A stretch of 64,000 nucleotides of DNA from Kutzneria buriramensis (GCF_003387475.1 NZ_QUNO01000023.1:117216-181215); one strand, 5' to 3'; positions 27,534 to 36,074 are shown, numbered from the stretch's first letter. A program made the numbers and translations. The notes: generated by a model not told the origin, from the sequence alone.

Positions 27534-28886
27534 CAGCACCGTTTCCAACACCGTCCAGCTGGCCAGGGTTTCCTTGACGGGGATGCCGAAGTACCGCGAC
27601 ACGATCCAGAACCCGCCGTCGTTGACGTGCGAGGCGATGATCGAGCCGGCGGCGATGGACATGGCGATCAACGCGGTGTGCGGCTGCGAGTAGTGCAGGT
27701 CCGGCAGCAGCGGCGCGATGATGCCGCCGGTGGTCACGATCGCGACCGTCGCCGAGCCCTGGGCCAGCCGCAGGCCGCAGCTGATCACGTACACGAGCAC
27801 GATCACCGGCAGGCCGGCGGCGCGCAGCGAGCCGGACAGCGCGGTGCCGATGCCGGTGGCGGCGAGCACGGCCCCGAAGAAGCCGCCGGCGCCGACCACC
27901 AACAGGATCATCGCCACCGGCCGCAGCGACGCGGCCGACAGTTGGCCGGCCTGCTGCTTGCTCATGCCGCGCCGGTAGCCGAGCAGCCAGAACGCCAGCA
28001 GCACGGCGATGGTCAGGGCGATGCCGGGCGTGCCGAGGAAGGCGAAGACGTTCAGCGCCACCGAGTCCTTGGGCAGCAGGATGCTGCCGAAGGTGCCGCA
28101 CAGGATCAGCACCAGCGGGATGCCGATGATCGTGCCGACCAGGGCGAGCGACGGCGGCTTGCGCTCGCCTGCGCCGCTCTCCTCGGCCGCCTTCTGCGCG
28201 GCGGCCAGCATCTCCTCGGGCACCGGCAGGTTGATGCGCTTGCCGATCCAGGTGGAGTACAGGATGCCGCCGACGAACCAGGCGGGCAGGCCGCAGGCCA
28301 GGCCCATCAGGATCATCCAGCCGAGGTCGATGTGCAGCAGGCCGGCGATGGCCACCGGGCCGGGGTGCGGCGGCAGGAACGCGTGCGTGATGGACAGGCC
28401 GGCCAGCAGCGGCAGGGCGTACAGCACGATGGACTTGCCGCCGCGCTTGGCCGCCACGTACACCAGCGGTGCCAGCACGAAGATGCCGATGTCGAAGAAC
28501 ACCGGGATGCCGAAGATGAGACCGGACAGGCCCATCGCCAGCGGCGCCCGCTTCTCGCCGAACGCCCGCAGCAGGCCGGCGGTGAGCACCTGCGCGCCGC
28601 CGGAGGCCTCCAGGATGGAGCCGAGCAGCGTGCCCAGGCCGATGATCAGCGAGATGTGCCCGAGAATGCCGCCGAATCCGGTCTCCAGCAGGGATTTCGA
28701 GCTGGACTGGGCGGATCCGACGATGGTGGACACCGGCAGCCCGGCGCCCAGCGCCACCAGCAGGCCGGCGACCACGAGCGCGATGAACGGCTCGGTCTTG
28801 AACCGGATGATCAACAACAGCAGCACGGCGATGCCGACGGCGGCGAGCAGCAGCAGCCCGCCCGTCGAATGTTGCAGCCAGTTCAT
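27486..28886 (-). CDS. GntP-family permease, probably D-serine/D-amino acid importer
   Basis: 466-residue integral membrane symporter, 12 or more helices. GntP hallmarks: 'FGIPVFFDIGIFVLAPLVY', 'ITHAFLPPHPGPVAIA', 'SGSLRAAGLPVIVLVYVISCGLRLAQGSATVA' region and 'ASHVNDGGFWIV'. GntP includes gluconate permeases and the D-serine permease DsdX. Because the gene overlaps the D-aminoacylase gene (ATGA) in an operon with a D-amino-acid deaminase, a DsdX-like role is inferred. The ATG has AGAGGA six bases upstream. Confidence 0.88.
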   Translation of the reverse strand: MNWLQHSTGGLLLLAAVGIAVLLLLIIRFKTEPFIALVVAGLLVALGAGLPVSTIVGSAQSSSKSLLETGFGGILGHISLIIGLGTLLGSILEASGGAQVLTAGLLRAFGEKRAPLAMGLSGLIFGIPVFFDIGIFVLAPLVYVAAKRGGKSIVLYALPLLAGLSITHAFLPPHPGPVAIAGLLHIDLGWMILMGLACGLPAWFVGGILYSTWIGKRINLPVPEEMLAAAQKAAEESGAGERKPPSLALVGTIIGIPLVLILCGTFGSILLPKDSVALNVFAFLGTPGIALTIAVLLAFWLLGYRRGMSKQQAGQLSAASLRPVAMILLVVGAGGFFGAVLAATGIGTALSGSLRAAGLPVIVLVYVISCGLRLAQGSATVAIVTTGGIIAPLLPDLHYSQPHTALIAMSIAAGSIIASHVNDGGFWIVSRYFGIPVKETLASWTVLETVLSVVGFGMAALLSVFV

Positions 28887-30466
28887 CGGTTTCCTCTCCG
28901 CAGGGAACCCCCGGGCGCGGCGCCGGTGGGCCGGTCGTCGTCGATCACGGGCACCCCGTTGACCAGCACGTACGGCAGGCCCAGGGCGCGCTGCCGCGGC
29001 TCGTCGAAGGTGGCCGTGTCGGCGACTGTCTCGGGGTCGAACAGCACGAGGTCGGCCGCGTACCCCTCGCGGACCAGGCCCCGGTCGGTCAACCCCAGGC
29101 GGCGCGCCGGACGTCCGGTCAGGTGCGCCACACACTCCTCCAACCCCAGTACCCCCAGCTCACGCACGTAATGCCCGAGGTAGCGCGGGAAGGTGCCCCA
29201 CGCCCTCGGATGCGGCCGGTCGCCCACCAGCAGGCCGTCGCTGCCGCCGGTGTGCGTGCGGTGCCGCATGATCGCGCGCACGTTGTCCTCGTGCCCCACG
29301 TGCATCAGGCACGAGGTGCCCAGCCGCTCGTCGACCAGCACGTCGAAGTACAGCTCGGCGGGCCGAACCCCTTGTGCCGCAGCGGATTCCGCCACCGACC
29401 GGCCGACGAGGCCGGCGTTGTGCTCCCGCCGCACGCCGTTGATCTCGATCGACCGCCAGTCGACCGGCACGCCGTGGTTGCCGTCCGAGCCGGTCTCCTC
29501 CATCTCGGCCCGGATCCGCTCCCGGGTGTCCACATCGGACAATCGTGCCACGGCGGCGTCCGGCCCGCCCGCGCTCACCCAGCTCGGCAGCAGCGCCGAC
29601 AGGTAGGTCGCGCCCGGCAGGTACGGATACGTGTCCAGGGTGATGTCCGCGCCGGCCTCGATCGCCTCGTCCAGCAGCGTCAGCAGATCCCCGGCCCGCC
29701 CCTCGTTGACCGGGAAGTTCATGGTGGCGTGGGCCAGGTGCAGCGGGCAGCCGGAGCGCCGCGACACGTCGACCATCTCCGCGTACGCCTCCAGCGCGCC
29801 GGCGCCGTAGCTGCGGTGGTGTGGGCTGTAGTAGCCGCCGCGCGCGCCGACGACCCGGCACAGCTCGACCAGTTCCGACGTGTCGGCATACATTCCGGGG
29901 GTATACGTCAACCCCGACGACAGCCCGAACGCACCCTCCGACAACGCGGTGTCCAGAGTGGACTTCATGGCGTCCATCTCGGACTCCGTCGCCGGCCGGT
30001 CGTCCCAGCCCACGTGCAGCATTCGCACGGTTCCCTGCGGCACCAGGTAGGCCGCGTTCACGGCGATGCCCTGGTCGAGCCGGTCCAGGTACTCGCCGAC
30101 AGAGCGCCAGTTCCAGTCGAATCCCGGCGGGTCGTCGTTCCAGCCGGCCAGCTGCCCGCGCAGCGTGGCCAGCACCTCGTCGTCGACCGGTGCGTAGGAA
30201 AGTCCGTCCTGGCCCAGAACCTCGCACGTCACACCCTGTGACACCTTGGCGAGGTGGTCGGGCCTGGCCAGCACCTGGAGGTCCGAGTGCGAGTGCATGT
30301 CGATGAACCCGGGGCACAGCACCAGGCCGGCGGCGTCGATCATCCGCCCGCCGGTCAGACCGCTGCCGATTTGGGCGATTCGGCCTTGTGTGACACCGAC
30401 ATCCGCGACCCGCCCCGGTGAGCCGGTCCCGTCGACGACGGTCGCCCCACGGAACACGATGTCCAT
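28883..30466 (-). CDS. N-acyl-D-amino-acid deacylase (D-aminoacylase)
   Basis: 527-residue amidohydrolase releasing D-amino acids from N-acyl forms. Metal-binding His58 and His60 in 'PGFIDMHSHSD', bridging Cys81 in 'GVTCEVLGQDG', later His residues in 'PLHLAHATMN' and 'SCLMHVGHEDN', and the catalytic Asp in 'THTGGSDGLLVG'. It feeds D-amino acids to the upstream deaminase. Start and stop overlap both neighbours (TGATG upstream, ATGA downstream), so the three genes form a coupled operon. Confidence 0.92.
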   Translation of the reverse strand: MDIVFRGATVVDGTGSPGRVADVGVTQGRIAQIGSGLTGGRMIDAAGLVLCPGFIDMHSHSDLQVLARPDHLAKVSQGVTCEVLGQDGLSYAPVDDEVLATLRGQLAGWNDDPPGFDWNWRSVGEYLDRLDQGIAVNAAYLVPQGTVRMLHVGWDDRPATESEMDAMKSTLDTALSEGAFGLSSGLTYTPGMYADTSELVELCRVVGARGGYYSPHHRSYGAGALEAYAEMVDVSRRSGCPLHLAHATMNFPVNEGRAGDLLTLLDEAIEAGADITLDTYPYLPGATYLSALLPSWVSAGGPDAAVARLSDVDTRERIRAEMEETGSDGNHGVPVDWRSIEINGVRREHNAGLVGRSVAESAAAQGVRPAELYFDVLVDERLGTSCLMHVGHEDNVRAIMRHRTHTGGSDGLLVGDRPHPRAWGTFPRYLGHYVRELGVLGLEECVAHLTGRPARRLGLTDRGLVREGYAADLVLFDPETVADTATFDEPRQRALGLPYVLVNGVPVIDDDRPTGAAPGGSLRRGNR

Positions 30467-31869
30467 CAGAAGAACGTCCTGACCAGGTCGACGACCCGCG
30501 TGCCGTCGACCACCGGCAGCAGCTGCCACTTGTCGAACACCGTGCACGGGTGCGAGAGCCCGCTCCGGACCCACTCGCCGACCTCGACCTGCTGCGCACC
30601 GAGCCGCAGGTACGCGTGCTGGTCGTTCAACGCGCTCACCGACGCCCCGCGAAGGTCCTCAATGGACCCGTCGAGGTGGCGAACCTGTTGCGGCTCCGGC
30701 AGTTCTTGGTCGTACGACACGTCTCGCCTACCCATGGTGAGCAGCGCCAGGCCCTCCTCGGGGTGCGAGGTCACCTGCGACCATGCGTGCATCGCCGGTT
30801 GGAACGGCTCGCCGCCGGGCAGCCGGTGCTTGCGGGAGAACGGCGACATCCGCCGGTACAGGCCGTCGTCGTGGATCAGGTACGAGCCGCTGCGCAGCAC
30901 GCCCAGTACCGGCAGCCCGTCCGGCCACGGCCCGGCGAGCCCCTCGGCGACCTGGTCGAAGTAGGCGCTGCCGCCCGCGGTGGCGATCACCTGGGCCACG
31001 CCGTCGAAATGCCCGTCGCCGGCCAGTCGCGTGATCAGCTCGCGCAGCCGGGACATGTACGTGTCGATCTTGGCGAGTTCCTCGTCCTCGGTGCCGTGCG
31101 CCAGCGCGCCCTCGTAGCCGCCGGCCCCGACCAGCCGCAGCACCGGACTCTTGCGCACCGCCTCGGCGATCTCGACGGCGTCCTCCAGCGACCGCACGCC
31201 GGTCCGCCCGTCCGGCCCGCCGAGTTCGAGGATGACGTCCACAGTGCCTTCTCGGCGCGTCCCGCGCCGGGCGATGCCGCTCTGATCCGGTGTCTTCCCT
31301 TGGCTGATTTCGACCGCTGGACTGATGCGGTCGAAATCAGCCCGCGGTCCAGACACCGGCGCGGCACCGCGCTCCAGCGCCTCGGTCATGCGCGCGACGC
31401 CGTCCACGGAATCCACCCAGCAGGTGAACTCGAACGAGGGATCCGTGGCCAGCTCGTTGGACAGCCAGCGCAGCGCGAACGGGTCCACCAGCTCGTTGGC
31501 CATCAGGATCCGGGACACGCCGAACGCCCTGTACACCCGCAGCTGGCTGATGTTCGCCGTGGTCAGGCCCCAAGCGCCGGCCTCGAACTGCCGTTGGAAC
31601 AGCTGCGGCGCCATGGTGGTCTTGCCGTGCGGGGCCAGCGCCAGCCCGACCGAGGCGCACCAGTCGGACATCACGCGGATGTTGTGCGCCAGCGCCGGCT
31701 CGTCCAGCACCACCAGCGGGCCGACGAAGCCGCCCTCGAACAGGTCGAGCCCGGACGCGCTCAGGTCGCCGACCGTCGAGCCGTACGCCCAGGCCGGCAT
31801 GCCCTTGAACCGCCAGTCGATCGTCTCGGCCCGCAGCGCGGCGACCGCTTCCCGGTTGATCGAGCTCAC
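30466..31869 (-). CDS. PLP- and zinc-dependent D-amino-acid deaminase/D-threonine aldolase-like enzyme
   Basis: 467 residues, fold-type III alanine racemase-like barrel. The PLP Lys is K83 in 'APHGKTTMAP', and the C-terminal D-serine dehydratase-like domain has the zinc pair in 'SGLSHPCTVFDKW'. It would deaminate or cleave D-amino acids such as D-serine to keto acids through enamine/imine intermediates. Residues 171-209 form an extra block not expected in the family, and 171-195 are encoded exactly by a palindromic DNA element that keeps the frame. GTG 31869 lies next to an IclR-like operator. Confidence 0.85.
   Translation of the reverse strand: MSSINREAVAALRAETIDWRFKGMPAWAYGSTVGDLSASGLDLFEGGFVGPLVVLDEPALAHNIRVMSDWCASVGLALAPHGKTTMAPQLFQRQFEAGAWGLTTANISQLRVYRAFGVSRILMANELVDPFALRWLSNELATDPSFEFTCWVDSVDGVARMTEALERGAAPVSGPRADFDRISPAVEISQGKTPDQSGIARRGTRREGTVDVILELGGPDGRTGVRSLEDAVEIAEAVRKSPVLRLVGAGGYEGALAHGTEDEELAKIDTYMSRLRELITRLAGDGHFDGVAQVIATAGGSAYFDQVAEGLAGPWPDGLPVLGVLRSGSYLIHDDGLYRRMSPFSRKHRLPGGEPFQPAMHAWSQVTSHPEEGLALLTMGRRDVSYDQELPEPQQVRHLDGSIEDLRGASVSALNDQHAYLRLGAQQVEVGEWVRSGLSHPCTVFDKWQLLPVVDGTRVVDLVRTFF
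31287..31359. repeat. In-frame palindromic element inside the deaminase gene
   Basis: Nested inverted repeat. Outer arms are CCGGTGTC (31287-31294) and GACACCGG (31352-31359); inner arms are GGCTGATTTCGACCGC (31302-31317) and GCGGTCGAAATCAGCC (31327-31342) around a 9-base loop. It encodes residues 171-195 without a stop. The layout recalls Rickettsia palindromic elements, which insert in frame into genes. Confidence 0.72.
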
Positions 31870-31890
31870 TGCTGCACCCCGCTCCCCGGC

Positions 31891-31920
31891 GTTGCAAATT
31901 ATGCAACGGTAGTTGCGCAA
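31891..31920. promoter_or_regulatory. IclR-type operator between deaminase operon and sugar kinase
   Basis: GTTGCAAATTATGCAAC (31891-31907) is a TTGCA-N5-TGCAA palindrome, and TTGCGCAA (31913-31920) repeats the half-site. AT-rich 15-bp palindromes of this sort are bound by IclR proteins, and an IclR gene lies 1.1 kb away. TAGCAT at 31938-31943 is a possible -10 for the rightward gene. Confidence 0.5.
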
Positions 31921-31991
31921 TGTGATTCCGTGGTGTGTAGCATTCCGGACAGCCGCCGTCAACGAACCAGCAACTCCGGGAAGGGGTGCCG

Positions 31992-32957
31992 ATGGAGCGC
32001 CAAGAGGTCGTCTGCCTCGGTGAGTCCATGGCGTTGTTCGTGCCGGCGCAGGCGGGTCCGGTGCACGAGGCGCGCGCGTGGACGCTCAGCGTCGGCGGCG
32101 CTGAGTCCAACGTGGCCAGTCACCTCGCGCGCTACGGCTTCCACGCCCGCTGGGTGAGCGCGCTGGGCGACGACGCGCTGGGTCTGGCGGTGCGCGACCG
32201 CATCGCCGGCGTCGGCGTGGACGTCTCCGACGTGCGGACCGACCCGGAGCGGCCGACCGGCCTGTACGTCAAGGAGGTCAGCGCCGACGGCAGCCCCGTC
32301 CGGTACTACCGCCGCGGCTCGGCGGCGTCCGGGATGGGCCCCGAGTTACTGGCGTCCCTCGACACCTCGAAGACCGCACTGGTGCACATCAGCGGCATCA
32401 CCGCCGCCCTGTCGCCGAGCTGTCTCGACCTGCTGTGGGCCGTGCTGGCGCTGCCGATCCGGGTCTCCTTCGACGTCAACTGGCGCCCCAAGCTGTGGAC
32501 CGACCTGGACAAGGGCGTGCTGCGGGAGCTCGCCGACGCCGCCGACATCGTGTTCGTCGGGGACGACGAGGCGCAGGCCGTCTGGGGCGTCGAGGACCCG
32601 GCGGAGATCCGGGCCCTGCTGCCGAGGCCGGCGGAGATCGTGGTCAAGCACGGCCCCCGCGGCGCCACCCTGCTCACCGGCGAGCAGCCGGTCTTCGAGT
32701 CCGCGCTCAAGGTCGACGTCGTCGAACCGGTCGGCGCCGGCGACGCCTTCGCCGCCGGCTTCCTGGCCGCCGACCTGAACGGCGAGTCGGTGCTGCGGCG
32801 GCTGCGGCGCGGCCACCTGACCGCCGCCGGCGTGCTGCTCACCGCCGAGGACCTGGGCGAGCCGCTGCCCGAGGACGTCGTCGCCAAGCTGCTCGACGCC
32901 GACGAGGCCACCTGGACCGGGACCTACGTGACAGGTAGGGGAGTGATCCTCCCGTGA
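31992..32957 (+). CDS. PfkB-family sugar kinase (KdgK-like)
   Basis: 321 residues, ribokinase fold. 'GGAESNVASHLARYG' binds sugar, 'RVSFDVNWRPKLW' is typical of 2-keto-3-deoxygluconate kinases, and 'VEPVGAGDAFAAGFLAA' carries the catalytic Asp and anion hole. It probably phosphorylates 2-keto-3-deoxygluconate or a similar keto sugar; a link with the D-amino-acid genes is known mainly from gene neighbourhood. AAGGGG five bases before the ATG. Divergent from the deaminase operon across a shared operator. Confidence 0.85.
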   Translation: MERQEVVCLGESMALFVPAQAGPVHEARAWTLSVGGAESNVASHLARYGFHARWVSALGDDALGLAVRDRIAGVGVDVSDVRTDPERPTGLYVKEVSADGSPVRYYRRGSAASGMGPELLASLDTSKTALVHISGITAALSPSCLDLLWAVLALPIRVSFDVNWRPKLWTDLDKGVLRELADAADIVFVGDDEAQAVWGVEDPAEIRALLPRPAEIVVKHGPRGATLLTGEQPVFESALKVDVVEPVGAGDAFAAGFLAADLNGESVLRRLRRGHLTAAGVLLTAEDLGEPLPEDVVAKLLDADEATWTGTYVTGRGVILP

Positions 32958-33030
32958 GCGAGCTTGCGAGCGAACCATCGAGCACTGTGTCCTTGGCCGC
33001 AGACGCTCCGAGCGCTAGCGAGGAGGGTCT

Positions 33031-33795
33031 GTGAGTCAGAGCCTCGACCGCGGGCTGACGCTGCTGCGCGCGATGTCCGACGGCCGCAAGACCCTCGACG
33101 AACTCGCCGCCGTTGTCGACGTGCACAAGTCGACCGTGCTGCGACTGCTGCGAACCCTGGAGGAGCACCGGTTCGTGCAGCGCGAGGGCGTGCGGCACTA
33201 CCGGCTCGGCACGGCCCTGTTCGACCTGGCGAACAAGGCCCTCGACGATCTCGACGTGCGGCGGGCCGCCGAGAACGCGCTGCGCGAGCTCAACCTGGAG
33301 ACCGGCCACACCGTGCACCTCGCCAGCTACGAGGACGGCGAGGTCGTCTATATCGACAAGTACGACAGCACCCATCCCGTGCGGATGTACTCCCGGATCG
33401 GCCGCCGCGCGCCGCTGCACTGCACCGCCGTGGCCAAGGTGCTGCTGGCCGAGCGCCCCGAGGCGAGGGAGATCGCCGCGCGCATGGAGTACCCGCGGCT
33501 CACCGCCAACACCATCACTACCCCCGAGGGGTATCTCGCGGAGCTGGCGCTGGTGCGGCAGCGGGGTTTCGCCGTCGACAACTCCGAGCACGAGGACTTC
33601 ATCCACTGCATCGCCGCGCCCATCCGGGGGCAGCGCGGCGAGGTGATCGCGGCGGTGTCGCTGTCCGTGCCCAAGGTTTTCCTCGACTACGACGGGCTGA
33701 TCGCCCTCGTGCCGCGGTTGCAGGCGACCGCGGCCGCCGCCTCGACCGAGTGCGGCTGGACTGGTGACGAAAGGATGGCCGGTGGCCAAGGTTGA
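33031..33795 (+). CDS. IclR-family transcriptional regulator
   Basis: 254 residues. N-terminal winged helix ('TLDELAAVVDVHKSTVLRLLRTLEEHRFVQRE', about 20-52) and the IclR effector domain ('GHTVHLASYEDGEVVYIDKYDS', 'SRIGRRAPLHCTAVAKVLLA', 'DNSEHEDFIHCIAAPI'). It likely controls the divergent operon and kinase through the TTGCA palindromes upstream. The GTG has GAGGAGGG five bases upstream. The 70 bases before it contain repeated GCGAGC-rich sequence of unknown meaning. Its 3' end overlaps ridA by 14 bases. Confidence 0.9.
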   Translation: MSQSLDRGLTLLRAMSDGRKTLDELAAVVDVHKSTVLRLLRTLEEHRFVQREGVRHYRLGTALFDLANKALDDLDVRRAAENALRELNLETGHTVHLASYEDGEVVYIDKYDSTHPVRMYSRIGRRAPLHCTAVAKVLLAERPEAREIAARMEYPRLTANTITTPEGYLAELALVRQRGFAVDNSEHEDFIHCIAAPIRGQRGEVIAAVSLSVPKVFLDYDGLIALVPRLQATAAAASTECGWTGDERMAGGQG

Positions 33796-34159
33796 GATCA
33801 GGACGTCCGAGGCGCCCACCCCGGTGGCCAAGTTCTCGCAGGGCGTCCGCAAGGGCAACGTGCTTCAGGTCGCCGGGCAGGTCGCGTTCGACGCCGACAG
33901 CAACATCGTCGGCACGACCGTAGCGGAGCAGACCCGCCAGGCGCTGACCAACGTCAACGCCGTGCTGGCCGCCGCCGGCGCGAGCCTGGACGACGTGATC
34001 ATGCTGCGGGTGTACCTCACCGACACCGCGCACTTCGGCGAGATGAACGAGGCTTACGGCGAGTTCATGAAGGAGCCGTACCCGGCCCGCACCACCGTCT
34101 ACGTCGGCCTGCCGGCCGGCCTGCTGGTGGAGATCGACGCGCTGGCCGTCCTGGACTGA
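33782..34159 (+). CDS. ridA: RidA-family enamine/imine deaminase
   Basis: 125-residue RidA trimer subunit. The conserved Arg is in 'YPARTTVYVGLP' and the C-terminal 'LLVEIDALAVL' strand is typical. RidA hydrolyses reactive 2-aminoacrylate and imines made by PLP deaminases, which fits the D-amino-acid deaminase in this cluster. GTG 33782 has AAAGGA six bases upstream and lies within the end of the IclR gene, so translation is coupled. Confidence 0.9.
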   Translation: MAKVEIRTSEAPTPVAKFSQGVRKGNVLQVAGQVAFDADSNIVGTTVAEQTRQALTNVNAVLAAAGASLDDVIMLRVYLTDTAHFGEMNEAYGEFMKEPYPARTTVYVGLPAGLLVEIDALAVLD

Positions 34160-34178
34160 GGCTGCTGCGGCAACCGGG

Positions 34179-35225
34179 TCACGCCAGCTCGACCGTGACC
34201 CGGTTGTCGCGCAACAACCCCGCCCACTCGTCGAATCCTTTCGGATCGCGCAGCGTCAGAAAGCGGCGCGCCACTGCGGAGTCGTGCCAGATCAGCGTGA
34301 ACGGCGTCTGCGCGCCGAAGTTGCCGCCGAGGCAGTCGCGGACCCCGTTCCAGCACCGTCCGAAATACCCGCCGGGCCCGTTGATCGCCTCGCCCAGCGC
34401 GCAGTGGAAGCCCGGTTCGTCGGTCACGTACCGACCGTCGAGGTGATAGGTCCGGCCGGGCTCGCGGTCGTGGCCCGGCTGCCGCATCTGGCAAGCCGCA
34501 GCCACCCACTCCGTTCTGGTCGCCGTGTCGAGCGGCGCCCACAGGTTCGTGGTGTCGGGTCCGCCCGCGAACCACATGTCCCAGACGGGTATCGCGGCGC
34601 GCGGCGGCCGGTCGGACCAGAACGCGCGTTCGCCGACCGTGAGGTCGACCAGGCCGTCGCCGAGCGTGGACGGTTCCACCTCGGCGATCCGGAGGTGGAA
34701 GAACCAGCCGTTGCGGCCCAGCGGCGCGAGGAACATGCCGCCGACGTCGCCGGGCGCGATCGACTCCAGCGGGTTGCGCGGCTCGCAGCCGAGCAGCCGC
34801 AGCGGCGGCAGCGCCGGTTCCGGACGGTCCCGATCCAGCCCCGCCAGTTCCCGGCAGGTACCCAGCGGTCCGTGCCGGCCGTCCAGGCGGTAACCGGACG
34901 GACTGTCCGGATCGCCCTCGGGGTCCAGCACGCCCTCGACGACAACCGGATCGGCGCCGATCACCAGGACGTCGTTCAGCAGCCAGCGCAGCGGCCAGTC
35001 GCCGGTGTAGCCGGCGATGTGGTCCATCATCGTCGGCCGGCCGTCGGCCAGGGCCGCCGCCAGCTCACCCACCGGCTCGCAGTCCACCAGCGTGAACCGT
35101 TCCCGGAGCGGCGGTTCCGGGTCCACGAACAGTCCCTCGACGTCGGCGCACTGCCCCCACACCACGTCGTCCTCGTCGATCAGCTGCCAGCGCACGGTGG
35201 TTCCCCCGTTGTCGATCTCGGGCAC
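34179..35225 (-). CDS. Barstar-like protein with long N-terminal extension
   Basis: 348 residues. The C-terminal part (about 255-340) matches barstar ribonuclease inhibitors: 'YHLDGRYVTDEPGFHCALGE', 'GGYFGRCWNGVRDCLGGNFG' and 'PFTLIWHDSAVARRFL'. The first 250 residues are acidic and soluble, with no family recognised ('MPEIDNGGTTVRWQLIDEDD', 'RNGWFFHLRIAEVEPS'). Barstar is about 90 residues, so this is a fusion. No barnase-type RNase is adjacent. It may be an immunity or sensor protein (inference). Confidence 0.72.
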   Translation of the reverse strand: MPEIDNGGTTVRWQLIDEDDVVWGQCADVEGLFVDPEPPLRERFTLVDCEPVGELAAALADGRPTMMDHIAGYTGDWPLRWLLNDVLVIGADPVVVEGVLDPEGDPDSPSGYRLDGRHGPLGTCRELAGLDRDRPEPALPPLRLLGCEPRNPLESIAPGDVGGMFLAPLGRNGWFFHLRIAEVEPSTLGDGLVDLTVGERAFWSDRPPRAAIPVWDMWFAGGPDTTNLWAPLDTATRTEWVAAACQMRQPGHDREPGRTYHLDGRYVTDEPGFHCALGEAINGPGGYFGRCWNGVRDCLGGNFGAQTPFTLIWHDSAVARRFLTLRDPKGFDEWAGLLRDNRVTVELA

Positions 35226-35258
35226 AGCTTCGTGAGATCGACCGGGCCGCCCCCGTCG

Positions 35259-35519
35259 TTACGCGATCCCCAGCAGGTCCACTCCGGTCACCGGCTGCGC
35301 GTGGCTGTCCGCGGGGGACAGCAGGATGCAGGTCACGCACGGCATGCCCCGTGGCTTGTCCAGCAGCTCGGCCTGGCCGGGCGCGATCGTCTGGCCGCAG
35401 TAGGCGTGCAGCATCTTGGGCATGGAGCCGGCCAAGGGCACCGGGAACAGGTGGCAGCACCGTTCCCGCTCGCCCCGCGCGAACTCCGGGCGCAGGCGCG
35501 CCATGAAGATCTCGGGCAT
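35259..35519 (-). CDS. Small cysteine-rich conserved protein
   Basis: 86 residues with five Cys: 'ERCCHLFPV', 'HAYCGQTI' and 'MPCVTCILL'. The spacing suggests metal binding. No known function is recognised. The ATG has GGGAA four bases upstream. It is divergent from an ArsR-type regulator, with a large palindrome between them, so metal- or redox-dependent control is a reasonable guess. Confidence 0.7.
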   Translation of the reverse strand: MPEIFMARLRPEFARGERERCCHLFPVPLAGSMPKMLHAYCGQTIAPGQAELLDKPRGMPCVTCILLSPADSHAQPVTGVDLLGIA

Positions 35520-35557
35520 CGCGTTCCCTTCCCTGGCGGCGGACTCGGAAGCGGCGT

Positions 35558-35590
35558 TACCGTCTACATTGTAGGCGGTAAGCGCTTTCC
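35558..35590. promoter_or_regulatory. 23-bp palindrome and AGCGCT site in a divergent promoter
   Basis: TACCGTCTACA-T-TGTAGGCGGTA (35558-35580) is an inverted repeat with one mismatch per arm and a CTACA-TGTAG core. AAGCGCTT follows directly (35580-35587). It lies between the Cys-rich protein gene and the ArsR gene. TACAAT on the minus strand could be the -10 of the Cys-rich gene, so a bound dimer would repress. Confidence 0.5.
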
Positions 35591-35686
35591 AGCAAGGCTT
35601 TCGGCGAATCTTGGCCGTACCGTCACCGATGAACTCCCGCCGGGATCCAGCCGTAAGGCCTTGTGTCGGGATCACCGGGAGGGCGC

Positions 35687-36025
35687 GTGCACGATTCCAG
35701 GGACACCGAGTCGGCCACCTTCGGGGCACTGGCCGACCCGAGCCGGCGGGCGGTGCTGCGGCTGCTGTCCGAACACAGCGAGTTGACGGCGTCCGAGATC
35801 GCCGCGGCGTTCCACCACATCGGCCGCACCGCCGTGTCCACGCACCTGCGCATCCTCCGTCAGGCCGGCCTGGTGCAGGAACGCCGCCAGGGGCGGTTCC
35901 GGCTGTACTCCCTGCGCACCCGTCCCGTGCAGGAGGCGGCGGACGTGCTGGCCCGGTTGGTGCACACGCACCGTCACCAACCACACCATCGAGTGGAGCA
36001 ACGGATCCGGCTGACCGGCGGATGA
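35687..36025 (+). CDS. ArsR-family transcriptional regulator
   Basis: 112-residue winged-helix repressor: 'FGALADPSRRAVLRLLSEH', recognition helix 'GRTAVSTHLRILRQAGLVQE', wing 'RRQGRFRLYSLR'. There is no clear Cys metal site; a His-rich tail ('THRHQPHHRVE') is present. GTG 35687 is preferred (GGGAGG four bases upstream) over GTG 35663. It is immediately followed by the SRPBCC-binding-protein gene, a common ArsR-SRPBCC neighbourhood. Confidence 0.85.
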   Translation: MHDSRDTESATFGALADPSRRAVLRLLSEHSELTASEIAAAFHHIGRTAVSTHLRILRQAGLVQERRQGRFRLYSLRTRPVQEAADVLARLVHTHRHQPHHRVEQRIRLTGG

Positions 36026-36074
36026 TCAACGCCGGTACGCTCGCGCGACCTGGCCCGCTTCCCGGGGAGCCCGC

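Noticed and set aside
32956..33030. GCGAGC-rich short repeats before the IclR gene as a mobile element
   Set aside because: Too short and irregular; no terminal repeats or target duplication.
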